Shown here: positions 35,836-43,832 of the stretch, in pieces | How positions within the stretch are numbered: the first letter of the stretch is position 1 | Layout: every line of letters starts with the position of its first letter | Source: Clostridia bacterium | Lineage (GTDB): Bacteria > Bacillota > Clostridia > Oscillospirales > Acutalibacteraceae | Reading direction: 5' to 3' | Length of the DNA stretch: 64,000 nucleotides | Assembly: GCA_017442225.1 (NCBI GenBank) | Contig: JAFSAR010000023.1 | Coordinates: 89,743 to 153,742, forward strand | The notes under the pieces: model-generated | What the model was told of the DNA's origin: nothing | Database searches by the model: none | The model's input: only the letters and a program-made list of their open reading frames with translations | Position numbers and translations under genes: made by a program

Positions 35836-35896
35836 AGGTATAAAGTAATAGTGAAAAATAATAAGTAAGGTGTTTCGTCTAAGACAAAAGGATATA

Positions 35897-35924
35897 AAAA
35901 TCCCCACCGTTCGGTGGGGATGAT
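35897..35924 (-). terminator. Terminator of the minus-strand membrane protein gene
   Basis: ATCCCCACCG (35900-35909) pairs with CGGTGGGGAT (35912-35921); on the minus strand it is followed by TTTTATATCC. It begins 4 bases after the stop codon. Confidence 0.8.
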
Positions 35925-35925
35925 T

Positions 35926-36675
35926 TTATTCTTCAGTATCAACTTGTTCTTCTGCCGAGTTTTCTTCAATCTGCATATCGGGCTGAGAGTTTGCAACAAC
36001 CTCATTGTCGGGTACCGACTCGTTAACAGTGGGTCGGTAATAAGAATAATTTTTATTTACAGGATTATAAATATATGCCATTGGGTCAGGGTGTTGATAG
36101 CCTTTATTTCTGCAAAGGAATAGACATATCGGCTGAGCAAGCGGCAACAGCAAGGATAATAAGAAATATTTAAGCGCTTTGTCAGGCACGGTGGATTCGA
36201 AAATCTTGAAAAAGCATATATATGTTATAATCTGCAATGCGGTGGCGATAATCATAATCGGAATAAATGCTGAAAATACAACAAGCACAATTGCCACAGC
36301 CGTGTCTTCGGGCATGGTAGCAGCGTCCATATTAAGCATTGTAATTAACGTGCCGAAAATAACAGCAAAATAAATAATAAGATATGATGCCGAAAATACA
36401 ATAGACAGTGTAAGTAGGGTCTTGTTCCAACGTCTTTGAATATTGTTTTGCTTGTCATAATCACGGGCAAGCGAACCGATTATCCAATAATTGCCGTATG
36501 GCAACCACGCAAGCCACGGGCTTGCAATACCGCGACGGCGAGCCAGTGTGTGCAGTGATAATGACTGCAAAATGTATGTAGCAATCAAAATGCCAAATAA
36601 TAGAAGATAAATGAAAACAAAGGCAAATATAACTCCTAATGCCAAGTTTTCGCTTGATGTTACGGTTCCTCCCAT
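35926..36675 (-). CDS. Membrane protein of unknown function with acidic C-terminal tail
   Basis: 249 residues. Four or five hydrophobic segments (about 11-38, 84-112, 128-152, 160-185) surround a cytoplasmic motif LARRRGIASPWLAWLPYGNYWIIGSLAR near residue 43, which I have seen as a recurring pattern in uncharacterised Clostridia membrane proteins. The last 45 residues are hydrophilic, Gln/Glu/Asn-rich and probably disordered. Monocistronic, with GGGGGAG as SD. No function can be assigned. Confidence 0.7.
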   Translation of the reverse strand: MGGTVTSSENLALGVIFAFVFIYLLLFGILIATYILQSLSLHTLARRRGIASPWLAWLPYGNYWIIGSLARDYDKQNNIQRRWNKTLLTLSIVFSASYLIIYFAVIFGTLITMLNMDAATMPEDTAVAIVLVVFSAFIPIMIIATALQIITYICFFKIFESTVPDKALKYFLLSLLLPLAQPICLFLCRNKGYQHPDPMAYIYNPVNKNYSYYRPTVNESVPDNEVVANSQPDMQIEENSAEEQVDTEE

Positions 36676-36707
36676 AACAACTCCCCCTTATTTAAAGTTC
36701 TGTTTTC

Positions 36708-36737
36708 AGTTTAGCACAAGGGGATTAGTAATGTCAA
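36708..36737 (-). promoter_or_regulatory. Putative promoter of the membrane protein gene
   Basis: On the minus strand TTGACA (36732-36737), 18 bases, TAAACT (36708-36713) with an upstream TGC that could act as an extended -10. Confidence 0.55.
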
Positions 36738-36820
36738 GAAATAATATGGTTTTTTGCTTGTAAAAGAGCATTTAATATGATATTATTTAACTTGAAAAAG
36801 TTTTAAAGGATTGATTTTAA

Positions 36821-37756
36821 ATGATTGTTGCTTTCAGTAATGTATTGCTGACACTTTTATACATAATACCTGGTTTTTTGTGCTGTAAAACAAAAATCGC
36901 TAAGGCTGAACATCTATCAACGCTTTCGGCAATTCTTGTATATGTCTGTTCGCCTTGTATGGTTGTGGCGTCTTTTATGGAAACCGAGCGTTCGTGGTAT
37001 ATGATAGGGCAAATTATGCTGTTTTTTGTAGTGTCCCTTGCCATACAAACGGTGCTTACATTTGCGCTATACGGTATTTTTCGTAAAAAGTTTGCAAATA
37101 TAAAATACCGTATGCTTACAGTAAGCTTTGGACTTGGAAATGCGGGATTTTTTGGTATTCCGATTATCAAGGCGCTATTACCGGGACATCCAGAGGTTGC
37201 TTGCTTTGCATGTGTTTATATCGTTGGAATGAATATGCTCACATTTACCATAGGTGCTTATTGTCTTACAGGCGATAAGAAGCGGATGACATTTAAAAAA
37301 GCGTTCTTAAACCCACCGTTTATAAGCCTTATCGTAGCGCTCGTTATGTATGCGGTAAGTTTTCAAAGCTTTGTTCCTGTCCTGTTTCGCGATGCGCTAA
37401 GTCTTTTAAGCAAAACTACAACCCCGCTTTGTATGATTATTTTAGGCATTAGACTTGCATCGGTTTCATTTAAAAAATTATTTTCTCGGGCTTACGTATA
37501 TATAATATGCGCTTGCAAGTTGCTTATATTTCCGTTTGCTTGCCTTGCCATTGTGTATTTTCTGCCGTTTGACCCTATATTTAAAGCGGCTATGTTTATA
37601 CTGGGTGGCACACCGTGCGCTGCTGTAATGCTTAACATTGCCGAGATGTACGATGGTGAAACCGAGCTTGCCGCAAACTGTGTACTGCTTAGCACACTGC
37701 TTTGCGTGTTTACAATACCGATTATAAATGTAGTATCAAATATGTTGTTCAAATAA
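36821..37756 (+). CDS. AEC-family (auxin efflux carrier-like) transporter
   Basis: 311 residues with about ten membrane spans in two inverted five-helix repeats, typical of the AEC family. Recognisable segments are LTVSFGLGNAGFFGIPIIKALLP near residue 99 and TTTPLCMIILGIRLASV near 202, with the broken-helix Gly/Pro pattern, and GGTPCAAVMLNIAEMYDGETELAANCVLLSTLL near 262. Bacterial AEC proteins move organic acids, such as malate or malonate, or have unknown substrates; nothing nearby points to one. It starts at the ATG at 36821 with AAAGGATTG upstream. Confidence 0.9.
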   Translation: MIVAFSNVLLTLLYIIPGFLCCKTKIAKAEHLSTLSAILVYVCSPCMVVASFMETERSWYMIGQIMLFFVVSLAIQTVLTFALYGIFRKKFANIKYRMLTVSFGLGNAGFFGIPIIKALLPGHPEVACFACVYIVGMNMLTFTIGAYCLTGDKKRMTFKKAFLNPPFISLIVALVMYAVSFQSFVPVLFRDALSLLSKTTTPLCMIILGIRLASVSFKKLFSRAYVYIICACKLLIFPFACLAIVYFLPFDPIFKAAMFILGGTPCAAVMLNIAEMYDGETELAANCVLLSTLLCVFTIPIINVVSNMLFK

Positions 37757-37783
37757 AAAAGCCGTGTTTAACACGGCTTTTTT
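37755..37783. terminator. Bidirectional terminator
   Basis: AAAAAAGCCGTGT (37755-37767) and ACACGGCTTTTTT (37771-37783) form a perfect stem with a TTA loop. It serves both the AEC gene (+) and the convergent NSS gene (-). Confidence 0.9.
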
Positions 37784-37791
37784 ACTTTTGT

Positions 37792-39189
37792 TTAAATTAA
37801 AGACTTAATCCAATTAAGAATGGTAAATCCATCAGCAAACTCATAGGTTATGATACCCATTACAAATACAAAAACTATAATAAGTGGTAATACATAGGTA
37901 AAATACGGACGCAGCCACCGTGTCACTTTAGGACCCTCACCTGTGTTTGCTTCGGTAATAAAATTGTCAAAGCCCCAACCTTTTTTACTTGTACAGAACA
38001 AAATATAAGCAAGAGAACCGATTGGCAAAATACAGTAACTAACAATAAAATCTTCAAGATCAAGTACGCTGGAGCTTGAGTTAAAGGGATGAAAACCGCT
38101 TAAAATATTGAAACCTAACGCGCAGGGTAGCGATAAAACAAGCATTGCGCCACAGCAAATAATACATGCTTTAACACGCTTCCAACCGGTGACTTCACGC
38201 ACACACGCAAGAATATTTTCAAACACGGCAAGAACGGTTGACATAGCGGCAAAGAACATAAATAGGAAGAACAAGGAACCCCAAATTCTACCGCCGTTCA
38301 TATTGTTGAACACGCCCGCCATTGATTCAAATAAAAGGCTTGGGCCTGCGCCAGCTTCAATATCAAAAGTAAAGCAAGCGGGGAAAATAATTAAACCTGC
38401 CATAAGTGCAACAAATGTGTCAAGAACCAAAATATTTATTGATTCACCCATAAGGGTACGGTCTTTGCCAATGTAACTGCCGAAAATCGCCATCGAGCCA
38501 ATGCCAAGACTGAGTGTGAAAAAGGCTTGATTCATAGCGTTTACGATTACGTTACCATTTATTTTGGCAAGGTCGGGTTTAAGATAAAAGGTAAGACCTT
38601 CTTTAGCGCCGTCAAGCCAAAAACCACGAATTGCAAGCACAATCATCAGCGCCAGCATTAACACCATAATATACTTGGTAATTCGTTCAAGTCCTTTTTG
38701 TAAACTAAAGCACAAAATCGCAAAGCCTAAAACGACTACTATTGCCATATACCCAATCATAACAGGTACGTTAGATAGCATATTACCAAATAAATGCGAT
38801 GACGCCTCGTTTGTAATGCCTGTCATATCGCCTTTCACAAAACTTACAAAGTAGTAAAGTATCCAGCCTGCCACCGAGGAGTAAAACATCATTAGCAAAA
38901 GATTGCCGATAAACGCTGCAACACCGTGCCAATGCCACTTTTGGTTTGGTTTTTCTAAGTTTTTAAAACTTTTTATAACGCTTGCCTGACTGGCACGTCC
39001 TACAGAAAATTCCATAATCATTACAGGCAAACCCAAAATTACCAAAAAGATTAAATAAATCAGTACAAATGCGCCGCCGCCCGATTGACCGCACAGCCAA
39101 GGGAATTTCCAAACGTTGCCGCAACCTATTGCGCAACCCGCGCTAAGCAAAATAAAACCTAATCTGCTTCCTAATCTTTCTCTTTCCAT
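37792..39189 (-). CDS. Neurotransmitter:sodium symporter (NSS) family transporter
   Basis: 465 residues, 11-12 membrane spans. The N terminus GSRLGFILLSAGCAIGCGNVWKFPWLCGQSGGGAF is the TM1 substrate/sodium-binding signature (GNVWKFP), and TLSLGIGSMAIFGSYIGKD near residue 229 corresponds to the TM6 unwound region. Bacterial NSS proteins such as LeuT import amino acids with sodium. The substrate cannot be inferred from neighbours. It is monocistronic with its own promoter. Confidence 0.94.
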   Translation of the reverse strand: MERERLGSRLGFILLSAGCAIGCGNVWKFPWLCGQSGGGAFVLIYLIFLVILGLPVMIMEFSVGRASQASVIKSFKNLEKPNQKWHWHGVAAFIGNLLLMMFYSSVAGWILYYFVSFVKGDMTGITNEASSHLFGNMLSNVPVMIGYMAIVVVLGFAILCFSLQKGLERITKYIMVLMLALMIVLAIRGFWLDGAKEGLTFYLKPDLAKINGNVIVNAMNQAFFTLSLGIGSMAIFGSYIGKDRTLMGESINILVLDTFVALMAGLIIFPACFTFDIEAGAGPSLLFESMAGVFNNMNGGRIWGSLFFLFMFFAAMSTVLAVFENILACVREVTGWKRVKACIICCGAMLVLSLPCALGFNILSGFHPFNSSSSVLDLEDFIVSYCILPIGSLAYILFCTSKKGWGFDNFITEANTGEGPKVTRWLRPYFTYVLPLIIVFVFVMGIITYEFADGFTILNWIKSLI

Positions 39190-39219
39190 AAAATACTCCT
39201 AAGCAAAAACATCTTAAAT

Positions 39220-39248
39220 ATTTTAACAAAAATATATTTTTTAGTCAA
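39220..39248 (-). promoter_or_regulatory. Promoter of the NSS transporter
   Basis: On the minus strand TTGACT (39243-39248), 17 bases, TAAAAT (39220-39225), 31 bases upstream of the ATG. Confidence 0.65.
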
Positions 39249-39263
39249 GAGAAGTATTTACGA

Positions 39264-39292
39264 TTGATTTTAAAAAGAAAATATGGTAACAT
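39264..39292 (+). promoter_or_regulatory. Putative promoter of ppa
   Basis: TTGATT (39264-39269), 17 bases, TAACAT (39287-39292), divergent from the NSS promoter. Confidence 0.45.
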
Positions 39293-39318
39293 AAAGAAAA
39301 AAGCAAAGGTGAAATAGT

Positions 39319-39852
39319 ATGAATAATATCTGGCATGACGTATCACCCGAAAGAATCAAACCTGATGATTTTTTGTGTGTTATAGAGATTCCTAAAGGCA
39401 GTCGCAAAAAATATGAGCTTGATAAAGAGACGGGGTATATAATTCTTGACCGTGTGCTTTATACCTCAACGCATTATCCTGCAAATTACGGTTTTATTCC
39501 GCGTACCTATGGCGATGATAATGACCCGCTTGATGTGTTGCTTATATGCGCCGAGGATTTGGAGCCGCTGACACTGGTGCGCGCCTATCCGATAGGCGTT
39601 ATAGCAATGGTTGATAACGGTCACCGTGATGAAAAAATAATCGCTATACCCTATAGTGACCCGAATTACAATATGTATAAATCGATCGACGAATTACCAA
39701 AGCACTTGTTTGACGAGATGCGCCATTTCTTTGCGGTGTATAAAAATCTTGAGGAAAAAGAAACCGCAGTCGAGGAAGTGGCAAACGCCGACGCGGCTAT
39801 CAAAATTATTGATGAGGCAATCGTCCGTTACAACGAGGTATTCTTAAAATAA
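39319..39852 (+). CDS. ppa: Inorganic pyrophosphatase (family I)
   Basis: 177 residues, the normal soluble family-I size. IEIPKGSRKKYELDKETG near residue 23, and the active-site block YPANYGFIPRTYGDDNDPLDVL near 53, with the D-x-D-P-L-D metal-binding signature. The enzyme hydrolyses PPi from biosynthetic reactions. Many Clostridia use family II or membrane PPases, so a family-I enzyme is worth noting but not unusual. SD AAAGGTGA precedes the ATG; the esterase gene follows 9 bases after the stop. Confidence 0.96.
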   Translation: MNNIWHDVSPERIKPDDFLCVIEIPKGSRKKYELDKETGYIILDRVLYTSTHYPANYGFIPRTYGDDNDPLDVLLICAEDLEPLTLVRAYPIGVIAMVDNGHRDEKIIAIPYSDPNYNMYKSIDELPKHLFDEMRHFFAVYKNLEEKETAVEEVANADAAIKIIDEAIVRYNEVFLK

Positions 39853-39861
39853 GGTGATAAT

Positions 39862-40698
39862 ATGCGAGTTTTTGAAATCAGTTTAAAAGAAAAATATGAG
39901 TTTTTGGGTTATGACGGAAGAGAGCCTAAAATGGTATGTTATCTGCCTTATTGCCTTGAAGAAATGGGCAGAGAAAATGAAAAACGTCCCTGTATGGTGG
40001 TATGCCCGGGTGGCGGATACGCACGTTGCTCTGAACGCGAGGAAGAACCGATTGCTCTCAAATTTTTAAATTGGGGCTTTAATGTATTTGTACTTGATTA
40101 TTCTACAGCGCCTCACAGATACCCAAATCAACTCAGAGAGGTTGCCGCAGTTTTTGAGGAAATTTATAAAAATGCTGATGAGTGGAATTGTGATACAAAC
40201 AAAATCGGCATAATCGGTTTTTCAGCAGGCGGTCACCTTGCAGCTCACTATAGCAATGTTTATAATTGTGGGGTTGTGCGTGAGATTTTCCCCGATAGTA
40301 AAAAGCCCAATTTCACTGTGCTTTGCTATCCTGTAATATCAGCAGATGAAAACTTTGCCCACAAGGGCAGCTTTGTAAATCTTTTAGGTACATATCCTGA
40401 GGGTGATGATGTAGCAAAGTATTCTTGCGATAAATTGGTAACCTTTGATACACCGCCTACATTTATTTGGCATACTGCAGAGGATCAAGTGGTACCTGTT
40501 AAGAATAGCCTTGTTTATGCTACTGCTTTGGCGGATAATAAGGTTCCGTTTACATTACGTATTTATCCATATGGTGTTCACGGACTATCAACGGTTGACC
40601 ATCTTACACTCGACAATGATAAGCTTGATTGTAAAACCACTTTGGCAAACACTTGGATTGATGACCTTAAAAAGTGGATGGATAATACAGTTTTATAA
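39862..40698 (+). CDS. Alpha/beta hydrolase, acetyl-esterase-like
   Basis: 278 residues with an alpha/beta-hydrolase fold: oxyanion-hole HGGG-like segment CPGGGYARCSEREEE near residue 49, nucleophile elbow GFSAGGHLAAHYSN near 119 (Ser in GxSxG), acid Asp in TAEDQVVPVKNS near 208 and the catalytic His in YGVHGLSTVDH near 231. This arrangement matches carbohydrate acetyl-esterase/BD-FAE-like proteins of gut bacteria. No signal peptide, so a cytoplasmic deacetylation or deesterification role is likely. Probably co-transcribed with ppa by proximity. Confidence 0.87.
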   Translation: MRVFEISLKEKYEFLGYDGREPKMVCYLPYCLEEMGRENEKRPCMVVCPGGGYARCSEREEEPIALKFLNWGFNVFVLDYSTAPHRYPNQLREVAAVFEEIYKNADEWNCDTNKIGIIGFSAGGHLAAHYSNVYNCGVVREIFPDSKKPNFTVLCYPVISADENFAHKGSFVNLLGTYPEGDDVAKYSCDKLVTFDTPPTFIWHTAEDQVVPVKNSLVYATALADNKVPFTLRIYPYGVHGLSTVDHLTLDNDKLDCKTTLANTWIDDLKKWMDNTVL

Positions 40699-40702
40699 TT
40701 TT

Positions 40703-40729
40703 AAAGCACAGCTTATCGCTGTGCTTTTT
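40703..40729 (+). terminator. Terminator after the esterase gene
   Basis: AAAGCACAGC (40703-40712) pairs with GCTGTGCTTT (40718-40727) and is followed by T residues. The convergent CDF gene ends 4 bases beyond it, so it probably serves both strands. Confidence 0.85.
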
Positions 40730-40732
40730 GAA

Positions 40733-41620
40733 TTAGTGGTGATGGTGACAGTGGTGTGCGTTACTATGTTCTATATGACAGTTTTTATCACTGCAGTGCT
40801 CGTCGCTACGCTCAAGCTCGAGTGTTGAGTGTGTTATGCCGTATTCGGCGAGTTCGTCGCGGATTAAATGTTTAACTGTGTGCGGGTCGCCGTCGGTTAC
40901 GATATGCATTGTAGCATAAATATTTTGTCCGTCAAAACTGCGCAGGTGTATGTGGTGCGCGTCAGCAACGCCGTCGATTTTGCAGATATGCTCTTTAATT
41001 TCATCTACCGAAACGTTTTCGGGCACTTTTTCAAGGAAAATATCAAGAACGGCTTTTAAATTTCTGATGGCATTTATCAGAATGAAAATTGCAACACCGA
41101 TAGACATAATCGGGTCAAGCAGACTAAAATCTGTAAACCGCATAATAACCGCGCCCACAAGTACCACAGCCCAACCGAGTACGTCCTCAAGCATATGCAG
41201 ATTTACTGCCTTTTGATTTATAGACTCTCCGCCGTGGGTAAAATACGCCGCTGAAAAGTTGACTGCGACACCTATAATACCGAAAATAATCATCCCGCCG
41301 TAGTTAATTTCAACAGGGTTTATAATTCTTTTTACAGCGTTTACAATCACAGCGGCAGAACCAAACAGTAAAATAAAGGTTGTTATCACGCCGCCCAAAA
41401 CCGAATATCTTGCATAACCGTAGGTATAGGTCCTGTCGGGTTGCTTTTTTGCTTTTCTTTCAAGAAAATAAGAAAAACCAATACTTGCCGCATCTCCGAT
41501 ATCGTGAACCGAGTCAGACAAAATTGCCACGCTACCCGTAAAAATACCGCCTATAAACTCAAATATTGAAAACGACAGGTTTAAAATAAATGCTATCAGA
41601 ATATTTTTTTCACTTTTCAT
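40733..41620 (-). CDS. Cation diffusion facilitator (CDF) family transporter
   Basis: 295 residues. Six membrane spans with metal-site motifs in TM2 (SDSVHDIGDA near residue 35) and TM5 (HMLEDVLGW near 144), then a cytoplasmic ferredoxin-like dimerisation domain (HICKIDGVADAHHIHLRSFDG) and a His-rich tail (HHCHHHH). The pattern predicts efflux of Zn or a similar divalent metal. The frame extends 16 codons further upstream, but the ATG at 41620 has AGGTGAT at the right distance and starts the family N terminus. The metal cannot be fixed from sequence. Confidence 0.92.
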   Translation of the reverse strand: MKSEKNILIAFILNLSFSIFEFIGGIFTGSVAILSDSVHDIGDAASIGFSYFLERKAKKQPDRTYTYGYARYSVLGGVITTFILLFGSAAVIVNAVKRIINPVEINYGGMIIFGIIGVAVNFSAAYFTHGGESINQKAVNLHMLEDVLGWAVVLVGAVIMRFTDFSLLDPIMSIGVAIFILINAIRNLKAVLDIFLEKVPENVSVDEIKEHICKIDGVADAHHIHLRSFDGQNIYATMHIVTDGDPHTVKHLIRDELAEYGITHSTLELERSDEHCSDKNCHIEHSNAHHCHHHH

Positions 41621-41696
41621 AATATCACCTATTTTAATAATACCACATATTTGTGAAAAAATATACAAAAATTTTAAGTAGAGCTATATCAAGCAG

Positions 41697-41727
41697 GACG
41701 AAAATTTACCGTTTTCGTCTTTTTTTA
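41697..41727 (+). terminator. Isolated plus-strand terminator upstream of spoIIGA
   Basis: GACGAAAA (41697-41704) pairs with TTTTCGTC (41712-41719) and is followed by eight T. No plus-strand gene lies upstream within 1 kb (the esterase has its own terminator), so this either ends an unannotated short transcript from about 41630-41700 or insulates spoIIGA. Confidence 0.75.
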
Positions 41728-41737
41728 TGCACCCAAT

Positions 41738-41770
41738 TTGACATAGTTTTTGATACGCGGGCTATATAAT
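41738..41770 (+). promoter_or_regulatory. spoIIGA promoter with long spacer, Spo0A-type candidate
   Basis: TTGACA (41738-41743) and TATAAT (41765-41770) are separated by 21 bases, too long for ordinary sigma-A but close to the 22-base spacing known for the Spo0A-activated spoIIG promoter of B. subtilis. On the complementary strand the -35 region reads TGTCAAA, one base from the 0A-box core TGTCGAA. Confidence 0.55.
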
Positions 41771-41790
41771 ATTATTACGAGGTGGGCTCT

Positions 41791-42603
41791 ATGACGGTTT
41801 ACGCCGATATTTTAATGCTTGTTAATTTTGTGGTGGATTATTTTTTAATTTCAATAGCTGCTCGGTTTTTAAACCAAAAACCTCGCCTTTGGCGGCTGCT
41901 CGCGGGCGCGGCGGTGGGCGGACTTTTTTCACTTTACATATTTTTACCTCAAAGCAATTTTTTTACGCAGAGCGCGGTACAGATTTTAATGTGCGCTGTG
42001 TTGTGCCTTGTGACCTTTGGATTTGGCGATATAAAAACTTTTTTGCGAAGCGCGGCGGTGCTGTTTATGGTAAACTTCGCTTATAGCGGCGCTATGATTG
42101 CGGTGTGGCTGATATTTAAACCGTACGGTATGGTTATAAACAATTCAGTGGTTTATTTTAATATTTCACCGTTGTTTTTAATTTTATTTTCGGTGATAGG
42201 ATATTTTATCGTGATTTTACTGCGAAAAATTTTAAAGAAAAATTTTTCTGAAAATACATACTGTGAGGTTACCGTAAGCAACGGTACGCAGTCGGTAAAG
42301 CTTAGCGGAATTGTCGATAGCGGCAATTCACTGGCAGACGTTTTCGGGCTTTCGCAAATTTTTATAACCGAGCAAGAGATTGTACACGCGCTTTTGGGCG
42401 GGGAAATAAAAAATCCCGCGAGATTTAGAAAAATACCGTGTAGCACTGTAGCGGGTGAAAAATTACTTGACGGCTACCGCATAGATAGCGCGGTAATCCT
42501 ATATAACAATAAAAAATACAATTTCAAAAATCCTGTGTTGGCGGTGTCAACCGTACCGCTTATAGATTCAAAGATAATAGTAAACCCAGAAAATTTAAAC
42601 TGA
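41791..42603 (+). CDS. spoIIGA: Sigma-E processing peptidase SpoIIGA
   Basis: 270 residues. Five membrane helices in the N-terminal half (starting [25 protein letters not shown], the SpoIIGA hallmark) are followed by an aspartic-protease-like domain with the catalytic [12 protein letters not shown] near residue 172 and the C-terminal substrate-binding region with IIVNP. SpoIIGA cleaves the pro-sequence of sigma-E in the mother-cell compartment of the septum after a SpoIIR signal. The frame extends to a GTG at 41782, but GAGGTGG overlaps it and is spaced for the ATG at 41791. sigE follows directly. Confidence 0.95.
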   Translation: MTVYADILMLVNFVVDYFLISIAARFLNQKPRLWRLLAGAAVGGLFSLYIFLPQSNFFTQSAVQILMCAVLCLVTFGFGDIKTFLRSAAVLFMVNFAYSGAMIAVWLIFKPYGMVINNSVVYFNISPLFLILFSVIGYFIVILLRKILKKNFSENTYCEVTVSNGTQSVKLSGIVDSGNSLADVFGLSQIFITEQEIVHALLGGEIKNPARFRKIPCSTVAGEKLLDGYRIDSAVILYNNKKYNFKNPVLAVSTVPLIDSKIIVNPENLN

Positions 42604-42620
42604 CTGTGGGGCAGAAAATA

Positions 42621-43313
42621 ATGAATATAATAAATTTTATTAAAAATATCGTTTTGAAAATATTTGGGCAAAAAACCGTATATTACATAAACGGTCCAGA
42701 AACCTTGCCGCCGCCGCTTTCTGCCGACGAGGAGGCAGAGCTGTTAAACAGTTCAACTGAGCAGGCAAAGGAAAAGCTTATTGTGCACAATCTGCGGCTT
42801 GTGGTGTATATAGCTCGCAAGTTTGATACCGCGCCCACGGGTATAGAGGATTTAATATCCATCGGTACAATCGGTCTTATAAAGGCGGTAAATACCTTTT
42901 GTCCCGAGCGCAATATAAAGCTTGCGACTTACGCGTCACGGTGTATTGAAAATGAGATACTGATGCACTTGCGAAAGGTATCGTCAAAGCGCAATGAAAT
43001 ATCCATTGACGAGCCGCTTAATACCGATTGGGACGGCAACGAGCTACTACTATCCGACGTTTTAGGCAGCGAGCCTGACGAGGTCGGACGCAGTCTTGAG
43101 CAAGAGGATGAGCGGCATCAGCTTAACGGCTTTGTTTGTTCCTTGCCACCAAGAGAGCGTCAGATTATGGAGATGCGTTTTGGTATGAACGGCTACCCCG
43201 AATACACTCAAAAGCAGGTGGCAGACACTCTGGGAATATCACAGTCATACATATCCCGCCTGGAAAAAAGAATTATTGTAAAGCTTAAAAAGCAGATTGA
43301 AAAAGCGGTGTGA
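42621..43313 (+). CDS. sigE: RNA polymerase sporulation sigma factor, pro-sigma-E
   Basis: 230 residues from the ATG at 42621; an in-frame GTG at 42606 would add five residues, and SD evidence is modest for both (GTGGGG upstream of the ATG). The sequence is strongly sigma-E-like: a basic, hydrophobic pro-peptide ending near [14 protein letters not shown], then region 2 [37 protein letters not shown] and [12 protein letters not shown], and region 4 REEQ-like [43 protein letters not shown]. The LPPPLS segment after the pro-sequence is the known cleavage neighbourhood. Activated by SpoIIGA, it directs early mother-cell gene expression. The usual third gene, sigG, does not follow. Confidence 0.95.
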   Translation: MNIINFIKNIVLKIFGQKTVYYINGPETLPPPLSADEEAELLNSSTEQAKEKLIVHNLRLVVYIARKFDTAPTGIEDLISIGTIGLIKAVNTFCPERNIKLATYASRCIENEILMHLRKVSSKRNEISIDEPLNTDWDGNELLLSDVLGSEPDEVGRSLEQEDERHQLNGFVCSLPPRERQIMEMRFGMNGYPEYTQKQVADTLGISQSYISRLEKRIIVKLKKQIEKAV

Positions 43314-43332
43314 ATGATGTAAAATATATTCG

Positions 43333-43623
43333 GTGATTGGATTGGAAATCGTTTTATATTATTGTATTATTACGAACGCAGTATCGTCTGTACTATGTAT
43401 CGTGGATAAAAGGTGGGCGAAAAGGGGCAGTATGCTACGTGTGCCTGAAAAAACGCTTCTTTCTTGGGGCTTAGCAGGCGGTGCGCTTTGTATGTATATT
43501 ACTATGCGACTTATTCGTCATAAAACACTGCACAAGAAATTTATGATAGGTTTGCCCATTATAATTTTTATTCAATGTATAGTTTTGCTTGGACTTTTAT
43601 ATTTAATACACACAACCGCTTGA
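43333..43623 (+). CDS. DUF1294 family small membrane protein
   Basis: 96 residues with three hydrophobic segments (residues 3-21, 43-60, 71-93) and the family pattern VDKRWAKRGSMLRVPEKTLLSWGLAGGALCMYITMRLIRHKTLHKKF, in which D-K-x-x-A and the RHKT motif are conserved. The function is unknown. It begins at a GTG 20 bases after sigE; a TTG at 43342, 4 bases after GGTGAT, is an alternative start. Its position behind sigE may be operonic. Confidence 0.8.
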   Translation: MIGLEIVLYYCIITNAVSSVLCIVDKRWAKRGSMLRVPEKTLLSWGLAGGALCMYITMRLIRHKTLHKKFMIGLPIIIFIQCIVLLGLLYLIHTTA

Positions 43624-43648
43624 CAAAACATATAATGTGATATAAAAT
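43620..43648 (+). promoter_or_regulatory. Promoter upstream of the FMN riboswitch
   Basis: TTGACA (43620-43625), 17 bases, TAAAAT (43643-43648). The -35 overlaps the DUF1294 stop codon, so this transcript is independent of it. Confidence 0.75.
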
Positions 43649-43661
43649 AGATAAAAAAATA

Positions 43662-43770
43662 TTCTTCGGGGCGGGGTGAAATTCCCCACCGGCAGTTATA
43701 GCCTGCGAGCCTTTACGGGTTGATTTGGTGAAATTCCAAAGCCGACGGTACAGTCCGGATGGTAGAAGAA
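43662..43770 (+). promoter_or_regulatory. FMN riboswitch (RFN element)
   Basis: The core RFN sequence is present: GGGCGGGGTGAAATTCCCC near 43669-43687, CACCGGCAGTTATAG, GAGCC...GGTTGATTTGGTGAAATTCC and GCCGACGGTACAGTCCGGATG near 43741-43761. It controls the RibU-like gene downstream. FMN binding should favour the terminator at 43791-43820 and stop transcription. Confidence 0.95.
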
Positions 43771-43790
43771 AAAATCTATGTATTTTTACG

Positions 43791-43828
43791 CCCCCACATA
43801 TTCTGTGGGGGTTAATTTTTGGGGGTGG
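43791..43828 (+). terminator. Riboswitch expression platform with overlapping SD
   Basis: CCCCCACA (43791-43798) pairs with TGTGGGGG (43804-43811), followed by TTAATTTTT (43812-43820). The ribU Shine-Dalgarno (GGGGGTGG, 43821-43828) immediately follows and could also pair with the CCCCC arm, so translation and termination may both be affected. Confidence 0.8.
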
Positions 43829-43832
43829 AAAA

